Assembly: GCF_904849725.1 (NCBI RefSeq)
Contig: NC_058524.1
Location: 551,865,763 to 551,929,762 of the forward strand
Origin: Hordeum vulgare subsp. vulgare
Taxonomy: Eukaryota > Streptophyta > Magnoliopsida > Poales > Poaceae
DNA length: 64,000 nucleotides
Reading direction: 5' to 3'
Below the pieces are notes generated by a model. That model worked only from the letters and a program-made list of their open reading frames with translations. It was not told the DNA's origin and searched no databases. Position numbers and translations under genes: made by a program. Of the stretch, positions 20,676 through 33,064 are shown piece by piece (position 1 is the first letter of the stretch; each line of letters begins with the position of its first letter).

Positions 20676-22151
20676 CTAGGGAAAATTAACTTCTTTAAGC
20701 ATCCTAATAGATGTGTTGTGATCAACACTACTAGTGGGGATAGCTTCTAACCACTTAGTGACATAATCAACACCAACTAGGATGTGAATATACCCGTTGG
20801 ATTTTGGAAAAGGTCCCATATAATAAAAGCCCCAAACATCAAATGGTTCAATGACAAGTGAATAGTTCGTAGGCATTTCCTGACGTTTACCGATATTACC
20901 TATTCTTTGACATTCATCACAAGACAAGACAAACTTACGGGCATCCTTGAAGAGAGTGGGCCAATAGAAACCTGATTGCAATACCTTGTGTGCAGTTCTA
21001 TCTCCCGCATGGTGTCCTCCATAGGCCTCGGAGTGACACTTCAGTAGGATTTGTCCCTGTTCATGTTCAGGTACACAACGTCTAATAACACCATCTAGTC
21101 CTTCCTTATGAAGGTGAGGATCATCCCAGAAGTAATGTCTCAAGTCAAAGAAGAATTTCTTCTTTTGCTGGTATGTGAAACTAGGTGGTATATATTTGGC
21201 AACGATATAATTTGCATAATCAGCATACCATGGTGCACTACGTGAAGTATTGATGACATTGAGGTGCTCATCAGGAAAGCTATCATCAATAGGTTGTGGG
21301 TCATCAAGAACATTCTCCAACCTAGACAAGTTATCTGCTACTGGGTTATCAGCACCCTTTCTATCGACAACATGCAAATCAAATTCTTGTAACACGAGAA
21401 CCCATCTGATAAGTCTAGGTTTAACGTCTTTCTTCTCCATGAGGTACTTAATAACATCGTGATCAGTGTGAATAGTGACTTTGGAATCAACTATGTAAGA
21501 CCTGAACTTTTCACATGCAAACACGACTGCTAAAAATTCATTTTCCGTAGTAGCATAGTTTCTTTGGGCAGTGTCTAGAGTTTTACTAGCATAGTGAATA
21601 ACATTCAACTTCTTATCAACTCTTTGCCCTAGGAGAGCACCAACAGCATAATCACTCGCATCACACATGATTTCAAAAGGTAGGTTCCAATCAGGTGGTT
21701 GAACAATAGGCGCAGTTATCAAGGCCTTCTTAAGTATTTTGAAGGCTTCCTCACAATCATCATAAAAAAAAGGAATATCCTTTTGCAAGAGATCGGTAAG
21801 AGGCCTAGAAATCTTAGAGAAGTCTTTAATGAACCTCCTATAGGAACCAGCATGACTAAGGAAACTTCTTATACCTTTGATATCTATGGGGTATGGCATT
21901 TTCTCGATCGCATCAACCTTAGCCTTATCGACTTCCATACCTCTTTCAGAAATTTTATGTCCTAAGATGATGCCCTCATTAACCATAAATTGGCACTTCT
22001 CCCAATTTAAGACAAGATTGGTGTCTTTACATCTCTGCAAGACTCGATCAAGGTTGCTGAGGCAATCATCAAAGGAAGACCTGTAAACGGAGAAGACATC
22101 CATGAAAACCTCAACAATCTTTTCACAAAAGTAAGAGAATATAGCCATCAC
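20676..22151 (-). pseudogene. Element A pol: RT palm, RNase H and integrase N-terminal part
   Basis: 491 codons open. RT catalytic motif at the start reads FMDVFSVY: the second aspartate of the family motif is valine (codon at 22095-22097). RNase H follows with [17 protein letters not shown] and TDHDVIKYL. The integrase zinc finger (HHAGDRTAH then CDECQRIG) and the start of the core follow; in the core, the first catalytic aspartate is replaced in GFYYMGPF. The frame ends at a TAG at 20678. RT and RNase H copy the RNA genome to DNA in particles in the cytoplasm. The altered residues indicate a dead copy although the frame looks well preserved. Confidence 0.9.
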
Positions 22152-22825
22152 ACATCTTTGAAAGGTGGCAGGTGCATTACATAAGCCAAAAGGAATACAT
22201 CTATAAGAAAAGGTACCGAAAGGGTGGGTGAAAGTGGTTTTCTCCTGATCAGCTTGTGCAACTGGTATTTGGGAGAAACCAAATAACCATCTAGAAAGCA
22301 GAAGTGTGTGTGTTTAGAAAGTCTTTCTAGCATTTGGTCGATAAAAGGCAAAGGGTAATGATCTTTCCTAGTGGCCTTATTCAATTTCCTAAAATCGATC
22401 ACCATCCTATAGCCAGTAATAATCCTCTGTGGGATCAATTCATCCTTATCATTAGGGACAACGGTAATACCTCCCTTCTTAGGGATGCAATGCACCGGAC
22501 TCACCCAATCACTATGAGCGACACGATAGATAATACCTTCTTCCAGGAGCATTAGTATTTCTTTTCTTACTACCTCTTTCATCTTAGGATTTAATCTGCG
22601 TTGATGATCAACAACTAGTTTGGAATCATGATCAGTTTTAATCTTGTGCTGGCATAGAGTGGGACTAATGCCCTTAAGATCATCAAGAGTATATCCAATA
22701 GCAACACGGTGCTTCCTCAGAGTTTTTAGTAACTTGTTTTCTTCATGTTCTGAGAGGCTAGCACTAATAATAACAGGATATATCTCTTTTTCATCAAGAT
22801 AATCACACTTAAGAGTATGAGGCAA
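22148..22825 (-). pseudogene. Element A pol: RT N-terminal (fingers) part
   Basis: Continues from the protease frame in the same phase after an in-frame stop at 22826-22828. It shows HRVAIGYTLDDLKGISP, then VRKEILMLLEEGIIY, VSPVHCIPKKGG and RMVIDFRKLNKATRKDHYPLPF, the classic gypsy RT motifs. A one-base deletion near 22281, at CFLDGY, moves the rest out of frame until the palm region resumes in the next frame. Confidence 0.88.
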
Positions 22826-22828
22826 CTA

Positions 22829-23650
22829 TTTAAGCTCGAACACAGGATCACCTTTTGGTGGGGGTGGATCCCCAAGCAGTTCAACATGCAAGTTATTCTT
22901 AAGGATAGGATATTGTTCTAAGACAACTCTATCTATCTCACCCCTTTCATCCATATGCATATCATTTTCATGCTCAAGCAAGTATTGCTCTAAGGGGTCA
23001 GCAGGAGGCACGACAATAGAAGCTAAGGCAATAGTTTCATCCCTACTAGGCCACTCTTTTTCATGAGGTTGTCTACCAAGCTTGGAGAAATTGAACTCAT
23101 TTGACACACCTTCAAAGCCAACAGTGACAGTTTGCTTCTCACAGTCAATATGAGCATTAGCGGTATTAAGGAAGGGTCTGCCAAATATGATGGGACAAAA
23201 GCTATCTTGGGTGGTAGCAAGAACGAGGAAATTAGCAGGATACTTCGTTTTACCACACAAGACTTCAACATCCCTAACAATTCCCACAGGGCAGATAGTA
23301 TCTCTATTGGCAAGCTGAATAGTGACATCAATAGGCTCTATCTCAATAGGTGCAATCTCGTCTTTGATTTCATCATATAAGGATTGAGGTATTGTACTAA
23401 CACTAGCACCCACGTCACATAAACCATGATAACAATGATCTCCTATCTTAACAGAAACAACAGGCGTGCCAACAACAGGCCTATGTTTGTCTCTAGCGTG
23501 TGGTTTAGCAATTCTGCCAGCATCTTCACAGAAGTGAATATTATGGCCATCAACATTGTCGGACAGGAGATCTTTGATAATAGTAATGCTAGGTTCAACT
23601 CTAATTTGCTCAGGGGGTGTAGGTGTTCTAATGTAGCCTCTACGTATCAC
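22829..23650 (-). pseudogene. Element A pol: aspartic protease
   Basis: An open 274-codon segment with the retropepsin-like active site GLCDVGASVSTIP and the downstream IIFGRPFLNTANAHIDC. The upstream part has VGTPVVSVKIGDH. It is followed by a linker with a PPPPKGD motif leading into RT. The protease would cut the gag-pol polyprotein during particle maturation. The active-site aspartate is present. The protease of B is of the same type but has DLGA in place of DVGA. Confidence 0.85.
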
Positions 23651-23673
23651 ACTTGAAGCTTTAGAATGATCCT

Positions 23674-24620
23674 TTATCCTAACAGGGAAAGGTGGTTTCT
23701 CAATGTAAGCACTGGAACAATAGGATCATTATAGGCAATGACTTTCTCTTCAACTGGATTGGGTTTAACTACATTGACTTCTAAGGGAGGATGATATTTA
23801 AACCACTTCTCTTTGGGGAGATCAATATGAGCAGCAAATGATTCACACAATGAAGCTACTATCTCACAGTCAAGTCCATACTTAGCGCTAAAATCACAAA
23901 AAGTATTTGTTTCAACAAAGGATTTAACACAATCAAACTTGAAATTCATACCTGACTCCTTACCTTGATCAAGCTCCCAATCTTCAGAGTTGCGTTTAAT
24001 TCTCTCCAATAAATTCCATATGAAGTCAATAACTTTTTCATAAAAGAACCGGTACAAGAAGTGTCAAGCATGGCGCGATCATCATGAGAAAGCCGAGCAT
24101 AGAAGTTCTGAATGATAATTTCTCTCAAGAGATCATGGTTGGGGAATGAATGTAACATTGATTTAAGCCTCCCCCAAGCTTGATCGATGCTTTATCTATC
24201 AGGAGGCCAAAAATTATAAATGTAATTACGATCACAACGTACTAGATGCATAGGATAAAACTTTTGATGAAATTCCAATTTCAACCGATTGTAGTTCCAT
24301 GATCCAGTATCATCACATAGCCTATACCATGTCAACGCCTTATCCCTCAAATATAAGGGAAAGACCTTCTTCTTGACCTCATCCTCGAACAAACCTGCAA
24401 GCTTAAATAAACCACAAACTTCATCTACATATATTAGATGCAAGTCTGGATGTGATGTTCCATCTCCTGTAAAAGGATTAGCCAGCAGTTTCTCAATCAT
24501 ACCCTAAGGAAATTCATAGAAAATATTTTCAGTAGGTGCAGCAGGTTGAGGAGCAACTCTTTGTGCTTCCAGTCGAGGTGAAGATACCCCGAACAAGCCC
24601 CTCAAAGGATTAGTTTCCAT
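23674..24620 (-). pseudogene. Element A gag, broken
   Basis: ATG at 24618-24620, about 78 bases after the primer site. The translation METNPLRGLFGV is followed by a TAG, then MIEKLLANPF, LRDKALTWYRLCD and SIDQAWGRLKSMLHSFP, which is the retrotransposon gag core. At least two stops and two frameshifts follow (near 24190 and 24060). The C-terminal part (23674-24057) is acidic and lacks a zinc knuckle. Gag core motifs match those of element B in order, consistent with the two families being related. Confidence 0.82.
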
Positions 24621-24697
24621 AGTGACAAGTGACAATAAATTTGAGCACACTATATAAATATTTCCTTACCAAGTTCCACTTACCAAGGGCGCTTCAC

Positions 24698-24715
24698 TCC
24701 CCGGCAATGGCGCCA
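24698..24715 (-). promoter_or_regulatory. Element A primer-binding site (tRNA-Asp type)
   Basis: On the minus strand TGGCGCCATTGCCGGGGA, 11 bases after the LTR end. It matches the Athila-lineage tRNA-Asp site with one change (A in place of G in the middle). Element B uses the same site. Confidence 0.85.
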
Positions 24716-24726
24716 GAAATGAGTCT

Positions 24727-26247
24727 TGATGACCCACAAGAATAGGGGATCTATCGTAGTCCTTTCGATAAGTAAGAGTGTCGAACCCAATGAGGAGCAG
24801 AAGGATCTGACAAGTGGTTTTCAGCAAGGTAATATCTGCAAGCACTGAAATTATCGGTAACAAGTAGTTGTGTGAAAAGATGATTCATAGCAAGTAGCAA
24901 GCAACAAAAGTAAAAACGTTACATCAAAGTGGCCAAATCCCTTTTGTAGCAAGGGACAAGCATGGACAAAGTCTTATAGGAGGTAAAACGCTCCCGAGGA
25001 CACATGGGAATTTCTGTCAAGCTAGTTTTCATCATGTTCATACGATTCACGTTCGTTACTTTGATAGTTTGATATGTGGGTGGACCGGCGCTTGGGTACT
25101 GCCCTTACATGGAAAAGCATCCCACTTATGATTAACCCCTCTCGCAAGCATCCGCAACTACGAAAGAAGAATTAAGACAAAGTCTAACCATAGCATTAAA
25201 CTAGTGGATCCAAATCAGCCCCTTACGAAGCAACACATAAACTAGGGTTTAAGCTTCTGTCACTCTAGCAACCCATCATCTACTTACTACTTCACAATGC
25301 CTTCCTCTAGGCCCAAATAATGGTGAAGTGCTATGTAGTCGATGTTCACATAACACCACGATAGGAAAAACAACATACAACACATCAAAATATCGAACGA
25401 ATACCAAATTCACATGACTACTTATAGCAAGACTTATCCCATGTCCTCAGGAACAAAAGTAACTACTCACAAAGCATAATCATATTCATGACCAGAGAGG
25501 TAATGAGTAGCATCAAGGATCTGAACATATAATCTTCCACCAAGTAATCCAACTAGCATCAACTACAAAGAGTAATTAACACTACGAGTAACCTTACAAG
25601 TACCAATCGGAGTCGCGAGACGGAGATTGGTTACAAGAGATGAACTAGGGTTTGGAGATGAGATGGTGCTGATGAAGATGTTTATGGTGACGAGTCCCCT
25701 CCGATGAGAGGAGTGTTGGTGATGACGATGGCGACGATTTCCCCCTCCGGGAGGGAAGTTTCCCCGGCAAGATCGTCCTGCCGGAGCTCTAGATTGGTTA
25801 TGCTCAAGTTTCTCCTCGTGGCGGCGGCGAATCCTCCGAAAAGCCTCCTCCTGATTTTTTCCAGACCGAAACCCTTCTTGTAGCAAAAGGGGGGAGCCAG
25901 TGGGCCAACAGGGAGCTCACAAGCCCCCTAGGCGCGGCCAGGGGGGCACGCGCCCAGCAGGCTTGTGGCCTCCTGCTGGCGCCCCACCGGCACTTCTTCG
26001 GCCCAGTATTTTTTATAAATCCCAAAAAAAATCATCGTTAATTTTCACGGCTTTTGGAGTTGCGCAGAATAGGTATCTCAAACTTGCTCCCTTTTCAGGC
26101 CAGAATTCCAGCTGCGGGCATTCTCCCTCTTCATGTAAACCTTGCAAAATAAGAGAGAAAAGGCATAAGTATTGTACGTGAAGTGTAATAACAGCCCAAA
26201 AAGTGATAAATATCAATATGAAAGCATGATGCAAAATTGACGTATTA
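24727..26247 (-). repeat. Element A 5' LTR
   Basis: 1521 bp. The outer end has TAATACG in place of the usual TGATACG (one change) on the minus strand and is followed by the duplication CCCAC at 26248. Contains the GC-rich inverted-repeat module at about 25908-25985 and, upstream of it on the minus strand, a TATA-like TTTATAAAAAATAC (about 26010). The short minus-strand ORFs at 25563-25886 and 25804-26025 are LTR sequence, also present in decayed form in the other LTR. Confidence 0.9.
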
Positions 26248-26252
26248 CCCAC

Positions 26253-26940
26253 CTGCAATTGGAAGGCCTTCTAGAGGCATCTTTGAGGAAGTTAAAGTGA
26301 TGAACTCCATCCTACTGCTAGAGGACAAATGCTTCCGAGAGGTGAGGGTGCTTTCCATGGACAACCTTGTAGTAGAAACTATTTGGCATGTTCACAGCAA
26401 GGGTTGAGCAGCATGTTCCAATAATGGCGATCATCTTCTTACATGTGGGTGGATTAGAGAAGGCAACATATGTTTGCACCATTGATGTAGTAATCAATTT
26501 TTGGTGATTTGACAAATAAAGTTGCATTGGCATGTAGGGTGTTTAGTTTCTGACATGCGCCTCAACGAAATCTCTCTCATCGTAAAAAAAGCCTTATGTC
26601 CCTCATAACTATTCGTAGGAATTTATATTGTCAGAATGTCCCATTGACCATTGGCTAAGGAATGACAGATTGGTTATCGCCAAGGATCTACCCCTCGTGT
26701 TTGTTCTTTCTTATTTTGAGCGATCGTTGCATAGAGTTTGGGTTTCACATTTTCATTAGATATATCCATCTAGCAACTAGCCCCTCTCATTTTTTATTTA
26801 AAAAGGAATAATTGGACCATGAACAAAATTTGACATAAAAAAGGGAAATATAGTACAATACGAAGGTATGTTAGGCGCCAACTCAGGGCAACACTAGGAA
26901 AGTGGAGTGGATCCTCCTCTTTTTTTGAGGGGAAGGCCTT
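26253..26940. other. Flank between element A and LINE remnant, no gene seen
   Basis: No terminal repeats, domains or long frames were recognised. The 71-codon minus-strand frame at 26318-26533 has no recognisable motif. Confidence 0.4.
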
Positions 26941-26949
26941 AAAGGCTAA

Positions 26950-27850
26950 CTTTATTACTAAATAAGGCTTACTTCATCTGCTAAGAATTTTACAATAAAA
27001 TCTGGGGGTGCATCCACCCACAAGGACGGAGAGTTTACTAATCCCCAACTAGTTGGATCATGAGCCACAACATTTGATTCTCGGTTGCAATGCTCCAAAG
27101 TTACCTTCCCTAAATCTCGAAGTAAGGCCCTACATTCATCAAGAATCGGTCCTGCCACCATAGAGTGACCTTCATTTGAGCGGATGGTGTCCACCACAAC
27201 AATATTGTCCATCCTCACCAAGACGTTACTGATGCCCAAATTATGCACTAGTTTTAGTCCTTCGCGAAGTGATGCCGCTTATGCTGAAACTACATCCGTA
27301 ACCTGCACTAGATTAGTAATAGCCACTACAGTGAATCTTCCTCAATTGTGAGGACCTCCGTTCCACATTCACCTGAGTAGGTGCCTACTTGGAAGGAAGC
27401 ATCAACATTTATAATCTGTTGGCATGACAAGGCGACCGACCATCTATTCAGTCTCGATTCACTCTTTGGCTTTCCAGTTGTACGAACAAAATTCAGAGTT
27501 AACACTTGGATAGCCATTGCAGTCCTTGATGTAGAAGCCAGCTCTTCACCCCACACAAATTGTCTCCTCTACCACCATAGATACCATGAGGTTGGGCTCC
27601 TCCTCTTAATACAATAGAACAAAGTGTCTAGTTTGTTTACAATAAGGAGCTTTGCTGGGTGAAGGTGAAGTGTTGGCATTCCAACGAATGTGATGAAGTT
27701 TGGATCGTCCGAGTTGTCCAATGACTTGAGGAGGTTTGAATGTTCCTTGCAAATGGTGCTGAAGCCAGTACGCAAATGCATGTAGGATCCCTGAGATTTA
27801 AGTGGGCAACAACCAAGACCACATGTGTGTGATGACCAAGCATGCGCGGA
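26950..27850 (-). pseudogene. LINE-type RNase H-like (RVT_3) remnant
   Basis: Reading the minus strand from about 27840, there is SPTSWYLWW and RRQFVWGEE, then a linker with RLNRW, then INVDASFQVGTYSGE, the first strand of an RNase H fold. After stops and frameshifts around 27260-27330 it resumes as LVHNLGISNVLVRMDN and VAHDPTSWGL at 26958-27248. This order is typical of the RNase H-like domain after the zinc-binding region in plant non-LTR retrotransposons and related RT-like genes. N-terminal RT is missing. I infer a truncated, inactive LINE fragment; a decayed host gene of the same family is possible. Confidence 0.7.
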
Positions 27851-28030
27851 TCAAGCTTGCAACATGATCATGTTTTGTTTTTCTTGACAACATTGCAACA
27901 TGATCAGGTTTTGTGGGAGGCACCTTCATGCTGCACCAAGTGACCAATTCCCGTTGGATACACGGGGTCGGAAGCTATACATGGGCTGGTGGCTCGCTGC
28001 CATGCAAATGTTAGAGGTTGACCTAGTATT

Positions 28031-28416
28031 TGTTAGCCTGTGTTAAGCTCATTGTCACGTAGCATAGGACATTTTGTTTTTGTGTTGAATAATGTGTGCA
28101 TGGACATGATGATATCTGCATGCACACACATAGTGGAGACGTGCATAACACACACACTCCGTCTTTCTCATTTTGTTTACTCCTCGGTCAACACTTATCG
28201 TCGTGTGATCGAGTCGTGGGATGGCGTGATTTCATCGTATCACAGCGAGTAGGCCGGGGGATTAGCTAGTTAGTTGATTCAGTCCTTGTAATCAAGATAA
28301 GAGAAAGATGAACAAAACAGAAAAGTTGTGGGGTTTGTGCAGCAACAAAACTTCTCTCTCTTGCTTGAGTCCATAGCTCTCGCTCCTCGATCCTTCTCTC
28401 AATCTCTCGTTCGACA
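28031..28416 (+). repeat. Element C 5' LTR
   Basis: 386 bp, matching 49780-50239 apart from a 68-bp duplication present only in the latter. A CT-rich end (CTCGATCCTTCTCTC) leads to the terminus CGTTCGACA. Confidence 0.88.
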
Positions 28417-28424
28417 ATGAAAAT

Positions 28425-28437
28425 TGGCATCAGAGCC
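28425..28437 (+). promoter_or_regulatory. Element C primer-binding site (initiator tRNA-Met type)
   Basis: TGGCATCAGAGCC, eight bases after the LTR. Differs by one base from the common copia site TGGTATCAGAGC, complementary to the initiator methionine tRNA. Confidence 0.8.
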
Positions 28438-28483
28438 TCGGTGTGTGATCCCTGGTGGATGGCGGTGTTAATATATGGAGAAC

Positions 28484-29309
28484 ATGTCAGACGACGAGTC
28501 GAAGAACAATGGCGGGGCAAGGTCACCGCAGGACACGCCGCCGTCCACATTGCCCATAGCAGTCTGACTGGCGATGGCAGCGACGAGATCCGCCTTGTCG
28601 AAAGGGTGGTGCGGGAGAGTGAGACCTCAACATCATCAATGGTCCTCACCCGCACCAACTACATGGAGTGGGCTCTCCTGATGCAGGTGAAGCTGTAGGT
28701 GGCGGGAGTCTGGACGACAGTGACGGATGGCACCATCGAGGAGTGCAACGATCGGCGGGCATTCCAGATCATCCTCACCGTTGTCCAACCGGAGGTGCTA
28801 CAGGTGCTAGCCGTGAAGGACTTGGCCAAAACGGCCTAGAAGACGATCAAGATGCTCCGGATGAGAAGCGAGCATGCCCGTGAGGCCAAGGCCCAGATTC
28901 TTCGTCGTTTGTTCGAGGAGCTCCGCTTTAAGGATGACGAGTTCGACAAATACTTTGCACTATGGTTCTTTAGCCTCGTCGCCGACCTGGAGCTGTACAT
29001 CGATCCCGTGACAGAGCACACAGTCGTCGAGAAGTTCCTTTGAGTCATGCCGCGCAAGTACTAGCACATGGTGATGATAAAATAAGCACTGATCGGTCTC
29101 AAGATGATGACGATCGAGGAGCTCTAGGGGTGCGTCTCGGCATATGAAGATCACTATGATCTCGACGACACGATGCAGTCCAACGGCCTTCTCCTATTCA
29201 CCGCCGAAGAGTGGGCTGCTCGCGAACGCAAATGCACTAGCGGATCATCATCCGGTGGTGGTGGCGGAAAGGGCAAGTCGCCGCGCAAGGGCGGTGGCTA
29301 TGGCGAAAA
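28484..29309 (+). pseudogene. Element C gag, N-terminal part
   Basis: ATG at 28484 opens MSDDESKNNGG, a usual copia gag start, but the frame shifts near 28560. The main frame then reads LTRTNYMEWALLMQV (DUF4219/UBN2-type gag start), RRLFEELRFKDDEFDKYF and later GLLLFTAEEWAARE with a glycine-serine linker. At least six in-frame stops are seen (for example after QVKL, before KTIKML, after KFL). Element D cuts the gene at YGE just before the zinc knuckle. Confidence 0.8.
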
Positions 29310-32300
29310 TGTAACGACTAAGATGCGGTCATTTTCAATCTGGGGATCAAGGCCCCGAATTGGAAAGGAGCGCATCTAAGCGTCTCACAAACAAGGTATA
29401 GCACATACATAGTACAACAGATTGACAATCAGGGATTCAATTGCCATCTCATAAATATATGAGAGTACATCACGCATACAATCAAAGTAGTTCCGCTACA
29501 GACTACAAAACAAGAGAAATGGCTATGCTACCCTGCCTGCTGGCCCACGATCACGACCACGCCTCAATCTTCTGGATAGTTCACGTACAGGCGGTCGTTC
29601 TCCTCGTCATACTGCCACGCCAGCTGCATGCGGTCGGGATCACCTGTCTCTGGGGTACCTGAACCTGTTGGTGATGTGAAGGAATCTGTGAGCCACGGGG
29701 ACTCAGCAATCTATGACCTCGGTGCCAGAACTAGTCAAGTTATTAGGTTGGATAGGTGGAGTATTTAGGTTGTGGCACCCTAATCTTGATATGGTGGCTA
29801 ACTTACGTAGAACATATATGAAGGTGGTCTATACTAGCAGTCGATGATAGATGATTACTAAGTGGTCCTGAACACCTACTTACGTCAATCAAAACCCCAC
29901 CATGTTCCCGACCGAAGAGAGATCTTCGAGGGGACAGTCACGGTTACGCACACAGTTAGAAATTTTATTAGCTTATGCTTAAGTTATCTATTACCGGATG
30001 TTAACAAAATATTCCAAGTTGCCACATAACCGTGGGCACGGCTTTCCGAAAGATTAAACCCTGCAGGGGTGCTCCATCTAGTCCATCACAAATGTACACA
30101 GGCCGCAAAGTAATCCTCTATGACGAATCTCGTGATCTCGTCGGATTCCTTAGAGGAAAACCTCAACTCTGGGGAGAACCAAAGCTTCACCGGGATTCCT
30201 ATACGCAAGATATATCGCTAAGGTAAGACAAGACTAGCAGGACCTCCCGGTGTGTCGACGACCCTGATAAGAGCCGCGTATCTCAGTCTCAGGACAACAC
30301 CATCTATGCAATGTGGACAAGGACCAAACCTCAAGTATCCTTGGGGTGGTCTTGCCGACTGCTAGCTTGGTGGACCAACACTCATGAGGAGCACTGGCTC
30401 GGGTTGTTGATTAAATTCCTCGGGGTAGCTATTCCCTATGCAGATTATTATTAAGTGATTAGCAGATTAAAACCAATGTTGGGTCCTGCCGGACAAGCCT
30501 TAACACTACGCGATTTATCGAGGGGGTCCCCATAACAACCCCGAACATGTTAGGAGCGATCAATATGGAATCAAACACCGGTAGCCGGTAACTATGGCGG
30601 CAATAACGAAACAAAGCACCCGGCAAAAGGCCAGGCCTTCTGTTATTTACCAAGTATATAGGTGCATTAATTAAATAACAGAATTTAATATAATGATATC
30701 AATCTCATGTTATCACATGAGTCAAAGCACCTGCAACTAGCAACGCTAACATTAGTAGCTGAGCAAAGCCTACTTAGCCATTCAAGTTTGCTAGGAGGGG
30801 ATCAGTGTTTGGGTTATGGCATATCAAGAGGCAAATATTTCAGTGGTAGGCAGCGAGCATATGACAAGGAAACATAATCTAGCATAACAAGTCTAGAGAT
30901 GGAATCAAGGTCATATCATCTTGCCTGTGATATCCTCAGCTTGGAATGGTTCTTGTTCGTCCTGCACGTACTCTCCCGAATCCACGAACTCGTTCTCCGA
31001 TCCCGGTGCTACCCAACATAAGAATAACATCCAATGAACAACATCACCTCAAGATGCAACAAGCACATGATGCATGAGATGAATATGAGCATGATCACTA
31101 TTTCTATCACTAACACAAGCATAAGGAGTAAATACATGTTCCTGGACAGAACTGCATACTAAGCTATCTGGACATGCATGAGAATGACATGATCAGATGC
31201 GTCTCGTGAAAACGATGCAAACCCATATAAAGAACATTACAATCGGAGCTACGGATCAACGGGAATCAATGAAACAAGATATGAAGCCCTACGTGTCAAA
31301 ATCATCAGCACACACTCAAATGGCACAACTCTGGTATTTCCAGGTTGCCAAGACATAAAAAAATTTAACATGGATGGGGTGGAGCAAGGAAGAACACCAC
31401 ATCATCAACTAAGCACTCACAAACATCAAAATGACAAAACTACACAATCTGCCATGAACTGCATCATAACACTTTGTGAGCTACATGCAAAGCACCTACA
31501 ACCACCCAAATATGAAAAATAATATATGTGGCTGTAGCTATCCAAGAGTACTACAAGCACAAGCAAGAATCACACACAAAGGAATTAAACACAGAAAGTT
31601 ACAAGGCTGCAAACTTGCCCAAAAATATCAGATTTCAAGGACTTGGTGAAAATTCCAGATTCTCACTATCTGTCTTTGCTCTGAAGCATTTTGACAGCAG
31701 CGAAAACAATATCTACATGACTCCAAATGGAATGAAATTTTACAAGGAGCTAGACAAACATATGAGCTCCAATTTTCCAGTTTAAAGCTAAGGCTAGATC
31801 ACAACACATTGACCAGCACAACCTCATCTACAGGAGAAGAAATTATAAACAGATTCTCAGACTTAGTGAAAATCTCAGATTTTCACTAATCTGGAATTTC
31901 ATCCACATGCCTACTTTGTATGGGCACAACTTGCACATATGGCTTCCAAAACATGAAATGAAACCAACATGTGGTAGAGGGGGTCACCCTCTACTACCAC
32001 AACCAAGAATCAAACACAAGAGCACACCACAACTCATGGAACCTAGCTCTAAACATAGAAGAAAAATGAAATATGTCATCTCCAGAAAATGTTCCAATGG
32101 CAAAACTAAGTTCACCAATGGATTCCTTGGGAGATTCTACCCCAAAATCATATATAATATGTATGCACTTACTTGGAGCAAGTGACCACAAACTAGGAAG
32201 GAAGAAACTACAAGAAATCATACATAGTGAATAGTGCAACATTTCATGTGCATTTCACTAGAACAACTCCTACATAGATACTTTCCCATGTTCACAACAC

Positions 32301-32914
32301 CAATGGTTACATGAGGGTTTTGACCCCATGTATGTGTGCCATAGCACATCAATCATTACAAGCACATCTACCAAGCTATCCACAACCACAAAACACCATG
32401 CCCTCTCACATATGGTCATGTGAAGGAGCATAGTTTTGCTTGGAAAGGTGGGGTGTCCCACACAGACACATCCACTCCATTACACACATCAAAACATGTT
32501 CTTGCACAACACTAAATATTGCATCTATTTAGATCACTCAAGTAGGGAGCTCATCCACCACAGACACATGCTCACAAACTTTGGTGTACATGAACTATGT
32601 TCATGTGGGGGGTGTTCCTCACAGCACATGCACCACAAGATAAACATGCACTCAAAACCTATCACACTACACCATATAAGCATGACACTAGTGCATATAC
32701 ACACTCACTTATGCTAGCTTCACCACACACTCACATACATACAACCATGCATACACACATATGAACACATACACCACACTCACATATGTTACCTACACCA
32801 CTACAACAACTGGACAGGAAAAGAAAAATAGATGCACTCCTTCATGCCTATTATTTAGGCACAAGGTGTAACAACAAAGCAAAGGAAAATTAAAAGAAAG
32901 AAAGGGAAAAAAAA

Positions 32915-33000
32915 TTAAAAGGGCAGGTCTCGGATTCGAACTCGAGTGCCCCTGGTACTGTCCCGTGGTGCATACCACCCTGCTAGAGCCTTGTGTTCGA
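32915..33000 (-). repeat. tRNA-like module 1 within element D
   Basis: On the minus strand an A-box-like TAGCAGGGTGGTA is followed 30 bases later by a B-box-like GAGTTCGAATCC in a perfect CTCG/CGAG stem, then GACCTGCCC and an interrupted T-run (TTTTAATTTTTTTT, 32907-32920). The 5' acceptor strand does not pair with the 3' one, so it is not called as a tRNA gene. Confidence 0.45.
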
Positions 33001-33064
33001 CAGAAATAGAGCTGCTGCCAGGATAAGCTGATCTGCTGCGCTAACTACTGGATCATAATAAACC

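Larger units (their letters stand above)
1959..26247 (-). mobile_element. Element A: Athila-lineage Ty3/gypsy LTR retrotransposon
   Basis: Two similar LTRs (1959-3285 and 24727-26247) are flanked by an intact 5-bp duplication, CCCAC, at 1954-1958 and 26248-26252. Reading the minus strand, the order is 5' LTR, primer site, gag, protease, RT, RNase H, integrase, extra ORF, polypurine tract, 3' LTR, so the element lies on the minus strand. Removing nested element B leaves about 9.9 kb, a normal size for an autonomous Athila-type element. Family could be Fatima-, Sabrina- or WHAM-like; I cannot settle the name. It is defective: frameshifts, stops and altered catalytic residues occur in pol. Confidence 0.92.

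Noticed and set aside
20676..22151. Calling this long pol ORF an active enzyme
   Set aside because: Open for 491 codons, but the RT catalytic pair and the first integrase core residue are changed and the frame ends in a deletion.
31528..32242. ORFs in the AT-rich part of element D
   Set aside because: Compositionally biased, no motif, and overlapping on both strands.
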